Assembly (NCBI RefSeq): GCF_001570365.1
Contig: NZ_BBYK01000041.1
Span: 371,970-435,969, forward strand
Length of the DNA stretch: 64,000 nt
Direction of reading: 5' to 3'
From: Microtetraspora fusca
GTDB taxonomy: Bacteria; Actinomycetota; Actinomycetes; Streptosporangiales; Streptosporangiaceae
Both the position numbers and the translations under genes were made by a program. Under the pieces are notes generated by a model, which saw only the letters and a list, made by a program, of their open reading frames with translations, was not told the origin of the DNA and made no database searches. Shown here piece after piece: positions 1-6,962 of the stretch. How positions within the stretch are numbered: position 1 is the stretch's first letter; each line of letters opens with the position of its first letter.

Positions 1-897
1 CATGATCAGATACAGGTACGCCCGGTAAAGGGCGTCGCGGATCGGCGCCTCCGGATCCGCGGGCACGATCCCGCCCGCCTCCCGATAGCCCGCCAGCATC
101 GGGTCGTCGTCCCGCAGGTCCTCGAACAGCGTGGGCGTGACGAAATCGGCGAGCGGATCGCCCCAGAACGCCCGTTCATGGTCGATCAGGGCCTGGATCC
201 GCGGCGCCCCGCCACCGGCGTCTCCCGTGCCGGTGAGGAAGACGTTGCCCGGCCAGACGTCGAAGTGGACGAGCGCGGGCCGGGTCACCCGGTCCAGCGC
301 GTACGCGTTGGCGTGGACCAGGCCGGCGATCTCCAGGAGCGAGGCGGGCAGCGGCGTCCCGTAGCGCACCGCGTCGTCGAGGATCGCCCCCACCATGGCG
401 AGGAACGCCTCCCGCCAGCTCCGCCCGGTCAGCCCCGCGTACGGGTAGCCGAAGACGCCGTCGCCGGGGATCGTGTGCAGGCGGGCGAGGTGGCGGCCGA
501 GCTCGAACCGTAGGTCGCTCTCCTGTTCAGGAGAGAGCGAGGCGCGGTTCCAGGGCACGCCGTCGAGCGCCGTGAGGATCAGATAGTCGCCGCCGACCAT
601 GGGGTCGTCGTAGCGCGCGTGCAGCAGGGTCGGGAGGGGCAGGCCCGCGGCCGAGGCCAGGTGGTAGACCATGGCCTCGGTCCGCAGCAGGTCCCGCTCG
701 TACCTCAGCAGCTCCAGGTCCGGGGGAGGTCCGACCTTGAGCACCACGTCGCGGCCGTCGTCCAGCCCGAGCCGCCACACGGCGTTGGCGAAGCCGTCGG
801 GCAGCTCCCGCGCGGACACGACGCCCGCCCCGAGCGCGTGGAGCACCAGGGTGCTGAGCTGAGCGGGGGAGAGCCTCCGCTTCGTCCTGCTATCCAT
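1..897 (-). CDS. Aminoglycoside-phosphotransferase-family kinase (3' end outside window)
   Basis: The protein has the APH/choline-kinase-like fold signature. A Brenner-type catalytic loop reads LVHFDVWPGNVFL (HxDxxxxN) and a metal-binding segment reads IDHERAFWGDP. A lysine in an N-lobe strand (DVVLKVG) is the likely ATP contact. The family transfers phosphate from ATP to aminoglycosides, macrolides or small metabolites; the substrate cannot be read from sequence. The ATG at 897 is chosen because it lies 19 bp after the stop of the upstream epimerase gene. The C-terminus runs off position 1. Co-transcription with the NRPS-linked operon makes self-resistance or product modification possible, but this is inference. 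Confidence 0.8.
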   Translation of the reverse strand, partial: MDSRTKRRLSPAQLSTLVLHALGAGVVSARELPDGFANAVWRLGLDDGRDVVLKVGPPPDLELLRYERDLLRTEAMVYHLASAAGLPLPTLLHARYDDPMVGGDYLILTALDGVPWNRASLSPEQESDLRFELGRHLARLHTIPGDGVFGYPYAGLTGRSWREAFLAMVGAILDDAVRYGTPLPASLLEIAGLVHANAYALDRVTRPALVHFDVWPGNVFLTGTGDAGGGAPRIQALIDHERAFWGDPLADFVTPTLFEDLRDDDPMLAGYREAGGIVPADPEAPIRDALYRAYLYLIM

Positions 898-916
898 TTG
901 TATTTCCTGAAGGGGG

Positions 917-1795
917 TTAGAGGGCGGTTATCGTCCAGGCCGCCTCGTGCGTGTCCCCCGGCTTGAGCACGACGAGGTCGGTCCCCGAGTTGAAGGCGTC
1001 CGGCGGGCAGCTCATCGGCTCCACGGCCACGCCCCGGTGGCCGAGCCCGGTGCCCGTGCAGACCTGCGCCCACGGCATCGTCGCCGTGTCCCAGGAGATC
1101 TCGACCCCGCCCTCCGGCCCGCGCAGCCGCACCCGGCCCTCGGTCAGGCCGGTGAACGCGTGATCGATCGCGGTGGCCCCGATCGGGCGGGGCCGCCGGA
1201 AGTCGTACGGCGTGGCGGAGACGTCCGCCAGCTCGCGCGGGCGGAGCAGGTCGTCCGTCAGCAGCACCCGCCCGGCGGGCAGGTCGAGCTCGTACGCCTC
1301 GACGTCCGGGCCGGCGAGCAGCCAGGGGTGCGGGCCGCAGCCGTACGGCGCGGCGGTGTCGCCGACGTTCTCGGCGGTGAGGGTGGTGGTCAGCCCGTGC
1401 GCGGAGACCTCGTGGCGCACCTGGAGGGCGAGGCGGAAGGGGTAGCCGGGCGTCGGCTCGACGGTGTGGGTCAGCCGGACGAAGCCGTGGTCGTCCTCGG
1501 CCCGCAGCAGCTCGGCGACCGTCCAGGCGACGTCGGCGACGAGCCCGTGCAGGGCGTTCCCGCGGTCGGGCTCGTTGACGGGCAGCTCGTGGCGCGCGCC
1601 CTCGAACTCGTACGCCGCGCCCGCCACCCGGTTGGGCCACGGAGCGAGGATCGTGCCGCTGTAGAAGGGGATGGGCCCGTCCTCCGGCCAGCTCGTCACC
1701 AGGTCGCGGCCGCCGTGCCGGAGCACCCGCAGGGCGGCGCCCAGGGGGCTGATCTCGGCGTGGTAGCCGCCGCCGATGATTTCGTACTGGGCCAC
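917..1795 (-). CDS. Aldose 1-epimerase (galactose mutarotase-like)
   Basis: This 292-residue cytosolic enzyme has a normal length for the family. Hallmarks are an ILAPWPNR segment near residue 50, a NALHGL histidine motif near 80, and a GCGPHPWLL histidine motif near 150. Family members interconvert alpha and beta anomers of free aldoses such as glucose and galactose. The GTG at 1795 is preceded by AAAGGA at a workable distance. It lies 73 bp downstream of a GH1 beta-glucosidase, which releases beta-glucose, so mutarotation of that product is a sensible role. It is followed after 19 bp by the phosphotransferase gene. Confidence 0.85.
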   Translation of the reverse strand: MAQYEIIGGGYHAEISPLGAALRVLRHGGRDLVTSWPEDGPIPFYSGTILAPWPNRVAGAAYEFEGARHELPVNEPDRGNALHGLVADVAWTVAELLRAEDDHGFVRLTHTVEPTPGYPFRLALQVRHEVSAHGLTTTLTAENVGDTAAPYGCGPHPWLLAGPDVEAYELDLPAGRVLLTDDLLRPRELADVSATPYDFRRPRPIGATAIDHAFTGLTEGRVRLRGPEGGVEISWDTATMPWAQVCTGTGLGHRGVAVEPMSCPPDAFNSGTDLVVLKPGDTHEAAWTITAL

Positions 1796-1868
1796 AGGGG
1801 GTGTCCTTTCGCCGGAGGGACGGTCATATCAGCGTAAGCGAGCCAAAACCGCGCGGTCGGGCCGTCCG

Positions 1869-3191
1869 TCAGCGGACCTCGCCCGACTTGATGACGTCGC
1901 GGTACCAGAGGGCGCTGCCCTTCGGCGTGCGGCGCTGGGTCGCGTAGTCGACGTGCACGATGCCGAACCGCTGGCTGTACCCCTCGGCCCACTCGTAGTT
2001 GTCCAGCAGCGACCACACGTGGTACGCCTCCACCCGGGCGCCCTCCGCCATCGCGTGGTGCATCGCGCGCAGGTGGCCGTGCAGGTAGGCGATCCGCTCG
2101 TCGTCGCGCACCCGCCCGTCGGCGTCCGGTTCGTCCACGGTCGCCAGGCCGTTCTCGGTGATCACGAGCGGCACGCCGTCGTAGTCCCGCCTGAGCCGGA
2201 CCAGGATGTCGTGGAAGCCCTCGGGGTAGATCTCCAGCCACTCGGCCTGCGCCCTCGGGTTGCTGATCACCCGCTCGCCCGCGCCGTCCACGAAGATCGG
2301 CGTGTAGTACTGCACGCCGAGCAGGTCGATCGGCTCGCTGATCACGGCGAGGTCGCCCTCCCGGATGTGCTCGGGCATCGGGCTCCGCTCCGCGATCCAG
2401 GCCAGGGTGTCCTCGGGGTAGCTCCCCTTGAGGATCGGGTCGAGGTAGAGGCGGTTCTCCACACCGTCCTGGTGCCGCGCCGCCGCGAGCGCCTCCGGGC
2501 TCTCGTCCGCCGGATAGCTGGGGTGCAGGTTGAGCGCCGGGCCGATGCGCCGCCCCGGGTGGGCGGCGTGCAGCCGCCGCGTGGCGAGCCCGTGGCCGAG
2601 CAGCAGGTGGTGCAGCGCGACGAAGGCCCGCGCGTCGTCCTGCACGCCCGGGGCGTGGCTGCCGTTCCGGTAGCCGCACTCCACGACGGTCTTCGGCTCG
2701 TTGATGGTGAGCCAGTCCCTGACGTGCAGTGCGTCGAACACGATCTCGGCGTAGTCGGCGAAGCGCTCGGCCGTGTCCCGGTTCTCCCAGCCGCCCCGGT
2801 CCTGGAGCTCCTGCGGCAGGTCCCAGTGGAACAGCGTGGCCATGGGCCGGATGCCCCGCTCCACCAGGCCGTCGACCAGCCTGCGGTAGAAGTCCAGACC
2901 CTTCTGGTTGGGCGCTCCGGAGCCGGTCGGCTGGATCCGCGGCCACGCGACGGAGAACCGGTAGCTCTGCAGTCGCAGCTCGGCCATGAGGTCGAGGTCC
3001 TCGGCGTAGCGGTGGTAGTGGTCGGCCGCCGTCTCCCCGGTGTCGCCGTCGCGCACGTTGCCCGGCACCGCGCTGAAGGTGTCCCAGACGGACACGCCGC
3101 GGCCGTCCTCGCGGGTGGCCCCCTCGATCTGGTACGCGGCGGTGGCGGCGCCCCAGACGAAGTCCGAGGGAAATCTCACCGGTGAATTCAT
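1869..3191 (-). CDS. GH1 beta-glucosidase (NRPS-linked copy)
   Basis: This 440-residue glycoside hydrolase family 1 enzyme hydrolyses beta-linked glucosides by a retaining mechanism. The N-terminal signature FVWGAATAAYQIEG, the acid/base motif WLTINEPK and the nucleophile motif LVITENGL are all present. No signal peptide is seen, so it acts in the cytoplasm. The ATG at 3191 (MNSPVRFPSDF) is preferred over an in-frame upstream start at 3317 because that extension would overlap the E2 gene and lacks homology. It lies 16 bp behind E2 in the operon. A second GH1 gene is in the ceb operon at 29475. The likely substrate is cellobiose, cello-oligosaccharides or a glucosylated peptide product; the last is speculative. 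Confidence 0.93.
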   Translation of the reverse strand: MNSPVRFPSDFVWGAATAAYQIEGATREDGRGVSVWDTFSAVPGNVRDGDTGETAADHYHRYAEDLDLMAELRLQSYRFSVAWPRIQPTGSGAPNQKGLDFYRRLVDGLVERGIRPMATLFHWDLPQELQDRGGWENRDTAERFADYAEIVFDALHVRDWLTINEPKTVVECGYRNGSHAPGVQDDARAFVALHHLLLGHGLATRRLHAAHPGRRIGPALNLHPSYPADESPEALAAARHQDGVENRLYLDPILKGSYPEDTLAWIAERSPMPEHIREGDLAVISEPIDLLGVQYYTPIFVDGAGERVISNPRAQAEWLEIYPEGFHDILVRLRRDYDGVPLVITENGLATVDEPDADGRVRDDERIAYLHGHLRAMHHAMAEGARVEAYHVWSLLDNYEWAEGYSQRFGIVHVDYATQRRTPKGSALWYRDVIKSGEVR

Positions 3192-3207
3192 CAGGCTCGT
3201 CCAATTC

Positions 3208-4443
3208 TCATGTCGTGAAATGTCCGGGGGTTTCGAGCGCCGTTCGGATCGCGGCGAGGAATTTCGCGGCCTCGCGTCCGTTGACGAAACGGTGGTCGTA
3301 GGAAAGCCCCAGTCCACAGACCTTCCGTACGGCGAAGCCGGCGCCGTCCTGGACCACCTCGGAGCGGGGCGCGGTGAGCGCCAGCGCGCACGTCTGGCCG
3401 GGAAAGACGATGGGGGTCGCCACGGCGACGCCGTCGTGCGTGTGCAGGGTGAGCGTGATCACGCCGCCTCGGAGATCGCTCTCCCGGAAGGCCCCCTCCA
3501 ACGCCGTACGGCGGAAGCCGGTGAGGTCACGGGCGATCTCGGCGAGGGAGCGGCCGCCCGCGTCCCGGACCACCGGGATGAACAGGCCCCGGCCCACGTC
3601 CACCGTCACGCCCACGTCGGCGGCGGTCGCGCGCCGGGCGCGCAGGCCCTCCGCCGGAGCGGCGAAGAAGAGCGGGAAGGCGTCGAGCAGCCCTCCGACG
3701 GCCTTGACGACCAGCTCCGGCAACCCGACGAGGGCCCGGAGCCGCCGGGTGAGGTCGCGGGTGAGCGGCAGCGCGTCGGTCACGTCGACGTTCACCAGGG
3801 TGAAGGCCGAGGGGATCTCGCGCCGGGACCGCTCGACGACCTCCGCCGTCCTGAGCTGCGCCAGGGACAGGGAGATCAGCTCCCCCGCCGCGCCCCCGTC
3901 GGGCTCTTTCCTGTCCTCGCCGCCGCGGATCGCCGGGAGGCCGGGCGTGGGCGACCGCCCGGGCTCCGCCGGCCCTCCGGGCGGCGGAGCCTCCCGCGAG
4001 CCCCCGGCGGCGAGGTGCTCCAGATCCGCTCGTCTGACGACCTTCCTGCCGAGCGCGCGGATCTCGTCCGGGGAGACGCCCAGCTCGTCGATCAGCTTCC
4101 GGGCGGGAGCGGTGATGACGATGTCGCCGGGCATCGCGGCGTCCGGCGCCGTGCCGGGGGAGTGCCCGGCACCGGGTTCTACGCCGGGTTCGGCATCGGT
4201 CGCTTCGGCGCCGCGGGCGAGCAACCGCGCGATGGCCTGCCCGGGGACGCACTCGGCTCCCGCCTGGAGCAGCCGCCGCAGCACGCCCGCCTCCTCGGCG
4301 GCCAGCTCCTCGACCGCCTTGGACGTCTCCACCGTCACCAGCGGATCCCCGGCCCGTACGGCGGCGCCGTCCTCGGCCAGCCACTCCAGCAGCACGTACG
4401 CCGAGTCGTTGTTGTTGAGCTTGGGCACCCGGAACTCGCTCAC
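3208..4443 (-). CDS. 2-oxoacid dehydrogenase E2, lipoyl acyltransferase
   Basis: This 411-residue dihydrolipoamide acyltransferase is built as lipoyl domain, E1/E3-binding domain and catalytic domain. The lipoyl-lysine motif is VETSKAVEE near residue 42. The peripheral binding domain lies near 130-165 (TAPARKLIDELGVSPDEI). The catalytic motif near the C-terminus reads YDHRFVNG, with Asn where many E2 enzymes have Asp; Asn also occurs in active E2 proteins such as that of Azotobacter. It moves an acyl group from E1-bound thiamine to CoA or another thiol. The GTG start at 4443 overlaps the E1beta stop (GTGA). No E3 gene is in the window. Linkers are rich in Pro/Ala/Gly, as usual. Confidence 0.92.
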   Translation of the reverse strand: MSEFRVPKLNNNDSAYVLLEWLAEDGAAVRAGDPLVTVETSKAVEELAAEEAGVLRRLLQAGAECVPGQAIARLLARGAEATDAEPGVEPGAGHSPGTAPDAAMPGDIVITAPARKLIDELGVSPDEIRALGRKVVRRADLEHLAAGGSREAPPPGGPAEPGRSPTPGLPAIRGGEDRKEPDGGAAGELISLSLAQLRTAEVVERSRREIPSAFTLVNVDVTDALPLTRDLTRRLRALVGLPELVVKAVGGLLDAFPLFFAAPAEGLRARRATAADVGVTVDVGRGLFIPVVRDAGGRSLAEIARDLTGFRRTALEGAFRESDLRGGVITLTLHTHDGVAVATPIVFPGQTCALALTAPRSEVVQDGAGFAVRKVCGLGLSYDHRFVNGREAAKFLAAIRTALETPGHFTT

Positions 4444-5417
4444 GACACCGCCTCACGTACGGCGGCGCGGATGCGGTCGGCCTGGACCAGGACGTCGCGT
4501 TCGAGGTGGGGAGCGGCGGGGATCACCGCGTCCGCCGAGTTGACCAGGGTGATCGGGCGGCGCAACCTGCCCCACAGGCGTGGATAGAGCACCCGGGCGA
4601 CCTCGGCGCTCCAGCTGCCGCCCTCGCCGCCGTCGTCGATCACGCAGACGTGCCGGGCGTTCTCCAGCCCCGGCAAGTGCGGAACCGGATAGAGCCGGGC
4701 GGGCACCAGCAGCTCGCAGACCACCTCGTCCTCCACGAGGAGCGTCCGCATGGCGTCGAGCGTCCGGTGGACCAGCCCCCCGTGCGTGACGAGCGTGCAG
4801 TCGGGCTCCGCCGCGCCGCCGACGAAGACCCGCGCGGTCTCCCCGGTCAGCTCGAACCGGAACAGGTCGTCCAGCCGGTGCATGTGCCGGGTGTAGAGCA
4901 CCTTGTCCTCGAAGAACAGGCACGGGCGGCTCAGCGCGAACATCCGGGCGAACAACTCGCCCGCGTCGTGGAACGGCGTCATCTCGAACAGCGAGAGGCC
5001 GGGCACCCCGATGAAGTGCTTCTGGAGGCTCTGGCTGTGCGTCGGGCCGTATCCGCGGTTGCCGCCGGTCGGGCAGCGCACGATGAGCGGCACGGGCACC
5101 GCCCTGCCGTACATGGCGGTGGACTTGGCGGCGAAGTTCGCGATCTGGTCGAACGCCAGCGTCACGAAGTCGGAGAACATGATCTCGACGACGGCCTTGT
5201 CCCCGGCGAGGGCCAGCCCCGCGCCGACGCCGACGATGCCCCCTTCGCTCAGCGGCGTGGACCTCACCCGGGAGCCGAACCGGTCGGACAGCCCTCGTGT
5301 GATCTTGAACGCGCCGCCGTACGGGTCGGAGACGTCCTCGCCGAGCAGGTGCACGGCGGGGTCCGACTCCATGAGGTCGTGCAGCGCCTGGTTGAGGTGT
5401 TCGGACACCCGGGTCAC
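4440..5417 (-). CDS. 2-oxoacid dehydrogenase E1 beta subunit
   Basis: This 325-residue transketolase-like beta subunit pairs with E1alpha to decarboxylate a 2-oxoacid on thiamine diphosphate. The N-terminal part carries LLGEDVSDPYGGAFKIT and STPLSEGGIVGVGAGLAL. The central part carries FSDFVTLAFDQIANFAAK and the GPTHSQS motif. The GTG at 5417 overlaps the E1alpha stop as GTGA, and its own stop overlaps the E2 start, so all three are translationally coupled. The motifs fit the pyruvate/acetoin/branched-chain group and do not fix the substrate. With the adjacent E1alpha frameshifted, this subunit may lack a partner in this strain. Confidence 0.92.
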   Translation of the reverse strand: MTRVSEHLNQALHDLMESDPAVHLLGEDVSDPYGGAFKITRGLSDRFGSRVRSTPLSEGGIVGVGAGLALAGDKAVVEIMFSDFVTLAFDQIANFAAKSTAMYGRAVPVPLIVRCPTGGNRGYGPTHSQSLQKHFIGVPGLSLFEMTPFHDAGELFARMFALSRPCLFFEDKVLYTRHMHRLDDLFRFELTGETARVFVGGAAEPDCTLVTHGGLVHRTLDAMRTLLVEDEVVCELLVPARLYPVPHLPGLENARHVCVIDDGGEGGSWSAEVARVLYPRLWGRLRRPITLVNSADAVIPAAPHLERDVLVQADRIRAAVREAVS

Positions 5418-6407
5418 GACCGCCGTCCCGTCGCGCCGGCGGCGATCCGGCTCGACTCCTCCGCGAGCGCGGGCGGAACCGCGAGCGCGGGCGGAGCCGC
5501 GGGGGCCGCGAGCGGGCGCGCGGCGACCTCGGCGACGAGCCGGTCGACGAACGCCCGCTGCTCCCGGTCGATCCGGGCGAACCGCTCCGGGTCGGCCGCG
5601 GCGTAGCGGGCGTGCCAGTCGGACCGGCGCGCCCGCTCGATCTCCGCCAGGGAGCGCGTGTCGTCCCCCTTGCTGTGCGGGCCGATCCGGTGCGTGACGA
5701 ACTCGGCGACCAGCGGCGACGGCTCGGAGCGTACGGCGGCGACGAGCGGGGCGAGCTCGGCCCGGATCTCCTCGACCTCGGTGGACGTGATCCGGTGGTG
5801 GCGGACGCCGAACGCGGCGGCCCGCGCGCCGATCGTCCCGGCGAGCTGCGCGGACGTCGGCGTCGACTGCGCGATGCCGTTGTGCTCGACCACCACGAGG
5901 AGGGGGAGCCGCCACAACGCGGCCATGTTCAGCGCCTCGTACACGGCGCCCTCGCCCCACGTGCCGTCGCCGACGTACGCGCAGGCGAGCGCTCCGGAGC
6001 CGGCGCTTCAGCGCCACGCCGGTCGCCACGGGCAGGCTCTCGCCCTGGACGCCGGTGGACAGGAACCGCCGGTGGTAGACGTGCTGGCTGCCGCCGACTC
6101 CGCCGCACAACGCGCCCTCGCGCCCCATGATCTCCGCGAGCAGCCCGTACGGCTCGGCGTGGCGGGCGAGGAAGTGCCCGTGGCCCCGGTGGTTGCTGAA
6201 CACGAAGTCCTCGTCGAGGAGCAGCGGGGCGAGCGCGACGGGGATGTACTCCTGCCCGAGGCAGGTGTGCGTGGTGCCGCTGACGGCGCCCTGCTCGAAC
6301 AGCCGGAGCAACGCCAGCTCGAAATGCCGGATGAGCAGCAGCGACCGCAGGTCCTGATCCGAGGGGGGTGGCCGCAGGCTCTGAGGAGATGCAGCGGTGA
6401 CGATCAC
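5414..6407 (-). pseudogene. 2-oxoacid dehydrogenase E1 alpha subunit, interrupted by a frameshift
   Basis: The first ~135 codons carry E1alpha motifs: NHRGHGHFLARHAEP and GGVGGSQHVY. The reading frame then runs into nonsense arginine-rich protein. The rest of the enzyme is in another frame and resumes immediately: the thiamine-binding motif GDGTWGEGAVYEALNMA, EHNGIAQST and the C-terminal HRIGPHSKGDD. The frames join if one base near 6002 is skipped, in a GC-rich stretch, which would give about 330 residues. This is either a real inactivating mutation or a base-call error. GTG 6407 is preferred as start because AGGAG lies 10 nt upstream. ATG 6467 is an alternative but begins just after the operator and has no good ribosome site. 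Confidence 0.85.
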
Positions 6408-6473
6408 GGGTGATGCGCTCCTGGGGGCGTCGGCGATCGAACGTGCGCTCAACCGGGCATTGGCCATGTCTTT

Positions 6474-6487
6474 TGGGAGCGCTCCCA
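6474..6487. promoter_or_regulatory. CebR-type operator (TGGGAGCGCTCCCA)
   Basis: This perfect 14-bp palindrome is identical to the two copies upstream of cebE in this window and to the CebR operator known from Streptomyces. It starts 4 bp after the -10 hexamer of the leftward E1/E2/beta-glucosidase promoter, so bound repressor would cover the transcription start. Confidence 0.88.
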
Positions 6488-6491
6488 CCGG

Positions 6492-6520
6492 AGCGTAGAT
6501 TCGCGCCTGTTCGCTGTCAA
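6492..6520 (-). promoter_or_regulatory. Promoter of the E1alpha-E1beta-E2-beta-glucosidase operon
   Basis: On the minus strand TTGACA (6520-6515), a 17-bp spacer and TACGCT (6497-6492) match the vegetative actinobacterial sigma-factor consensus closely. Transcription would start inside the operator at 6474-6487. The rest of the 6488-6634 region is relatively AT-rich and shows no convincing gene. Confidence 0.75.
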
Positions 6521-6634
6521 TCCCGGTCGGAGAGTCGGAGGGTGTTGAATCCGCACGATCCGCCCGCTGAAGTGCGTAAATATTAGAATCTTTCACAGTA
6601 ATTCACTAATAACGGCGTGAAACCTGCATGACTC

Positions 6635-6664
6635 TTGACGAATCAAAGTCGTCATCTCTAGCCT
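6635..6664 (+). promoter_or_regulatory. Candidate promoter of the NRPS operon
   Basis: TTGACG (6635-6640), an 18-bp spacer and TAGCCT (6659-6664) form a plausible rightward promoter. The operator at 6674-6687 would cover about +4 to +17. A second TTGACG at 6668-6673 with TAACTT at 6689-6694 has a short 15-bp spacer and would enclose the operator. The untranslated leader from about 6671 to 6920 otherwise shows no gene. Confidence 0.5.
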
Positions 6665-6673
6665 CCATTGACG

Positions 6674-6687
6674 TGGGAGCGTTCCCA
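6674..6687. promoter_or_regulatory. Variant CebR-type operator (TGGGAGCGTTCCCA)
   Basis: This differs from the perfect palindrome by one base (T for C at position 9). It lies exactly 200 bp from the perfect copy at 6474, close to 19 helical turns, so both sites should face the same side of the DNA. It sits downstream of the candidate NRPS promoter. Confidence 0.75.
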
Positions 6688-6920
6688 CTAACTTCCGGCA
6701 GTCCGGGACCGAACACGAGCGGCGGCGGCCTCAGCGCCCCCGCGGATCGGCCCGGCGCCGGCGGCATCACCATGGCTCCCGCCGGTGTGGCACCACGATC
6801 CGGCTCGCCATGACGACTCCAGCACCACTACGCGCGAACGCCACCCGGGCCGGATTCACCGCCGCCCGCTTCGCGGCGTCATCGCGGCCCGCCGACGGAT
6901 CCGGTCGCAAGGGGAATGTC

Positions 6921-6962
6921 ATGTCAAGAACGCTGGAACCCGCCGAGACGGCGGCGCCATGA
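6921..6962 (+). CDS. Possible 13-residue leader peptide coupled to the first NRPS gene
   Basis: The ATG at 6921 encodes MSRTLEPAETAAP and its TGA overlaps the ATG of the NRPS gene as ATGA. The good ribosome site AAGGGGA (about 6909-6915) sits 5 nt before this short frame, while the NRPS ATG at 6959 has no clear site of its own. Translation of the large gene may therefore depend on ribosomes that finish this short frame. The peptide has no obvious attenuator codon run. It could also be chance. Confidence 0.4.
   Translation: MSRTLEPAETAAP

Noticed and set aside
3208-3330. Asn instead of Asp in the E2 catalytic motif (DHRFVNG) as a sign of inactivity
   Set aside because: Active E2 enzymes with Asn at this position are known, for example in Azotobacter, so this is not evidence of loss of function.
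6785-6958. Longer N-terminus of the first NRPS from an in-frame GTG
   Set aside because: The added 58 residues are arginine/histidine-rich with no domain similarity, there is no ribosome site, and it would remove most of the leader.
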